From an uncultured Acidobacteriota bacterium (GTDB lineage Bacteria > Acidobacteriota > Thermoanaerobaculia > UBA5066): a stretch of DNA of 50,899 nucleotides. The notes beneath the pieces are model-generated. The model made no database searches and had not been told where the DNA came from. It worked only from the letters and a program-made list of their open reading frames with translations. The translations under genes and the position numbers were made by a program. Each line of letters begins with the position of its first letter. Positions within the stretch are counted from its first letter, which is position 1. Shown one piece after another: positions 50,899-50,899 of the stretch. The stretch is taken from contig CAIMWE010000084.1 in assembly GCA_903845115.1 (NCBI GenBank), forward strand, positions 1-50,899, read 5' to 3'.

Positions 50899-50899
50899 G

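Overview
The window is about 50.9 kb of very GC-rich bacterial DNA, densely coded, with long runs of minus-strand genes and many stop/start overlaps of the NTGA type. The gene set is that of a Gram-negative bacterium: lipoproteins, an OmpA-type peptidoglycan-binding protein, an outer-membrane barrel, EnvC and SpoIID proteins. A von Willebrand protein at 42230-43204 resembles the 'VWFA-related Acidobacterial' family. With the codon texture and the dnaK-hspR pair, this suggests Acidobacteriota, but no rRNA gene is present to prove it.

Layout from left to right. 1-3.5 kb: a truncated 3' gene end next to a palindromic repeat, a GT39 glycosyltransferase, a convergent polyprenol-phosphate sugar transferase/GtrA fusion and a small membrane protein. 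3.6-6.6 kb: a three-gene SPFH (prohibitin) operon that includes a lipoprotein SPFH protein. 6.7-9.4 kb: a split M16 peptidase pair. 9.4-16.7 kb: acyl-CoA dehydrogenase, SpoIID/LytB-like lipoprotein, DnaC-like ATPase, sigma-70 factor, HspR and DnaK, the last with a clear promoter overlapped by a palindrome. 16.8-20.5 kb: a DUF4388 protein with a GspG-like tail, a TPR/zinc-ribbon membrane protein and a DUF1844 protein. 20.6-27.0 kb: MazG, then a cell-envelope operon (alkaline-phosphatase-superfamily membrane protein, EnvC, an S41 protease relative lacking its catalytic dyad, YibQ-like deacetylase relative).

27-36 kb: an oligopeptide-type binding lipoprotein, a histidine phosphatase, a methyltransferase, then a PIN-domain toxin-like pair bracketed by 125-bp direct repeats that carry the 3' end of the neighbouring M24 aminopeptidase gene and the start of a broken pyridoxamine-oxidase-like gene. 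RluA and HtpG follow. 36-44.4 kb: a hybrid sensor kinase coupled to a PhnD-like binding protein, a repeat-rich spacer, a phosphofructokinase with the residues of the PPi-dependent type, an OmpA-like lipoprotein, the VWFA protein, NDK and a DUF4136 lipoprotein. 44.4-46.5 kb: an ISKra4-like insertion sequence joined in frame to a PAP2 phosphatase remnant. 46.5 kb to the end: a GT39 protein with an extra lectin-like tail, an FkbM methyltransferase whose 5' part looks frameshifted, and a partial outer-membrane barrel.

Most genes are housekeeping, envelope biogenesis and proteostasis (DnaK/HspR/HtpG, SPFH, M16, EnvC-S41-YibQ). Accessory DNA is confined to the PIN insertion, the IS and the repeat clusters. 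No rRNA, tRNA, CRISPR or prophage was seen. The most unusual points are the inactive-looking S41 protease in the EnvC/YibQ operon, the repeat-bracketed PIN module, the lipoprotein SPFH pair, and several genes that appear to start with CTG inside CTGA overlaps.
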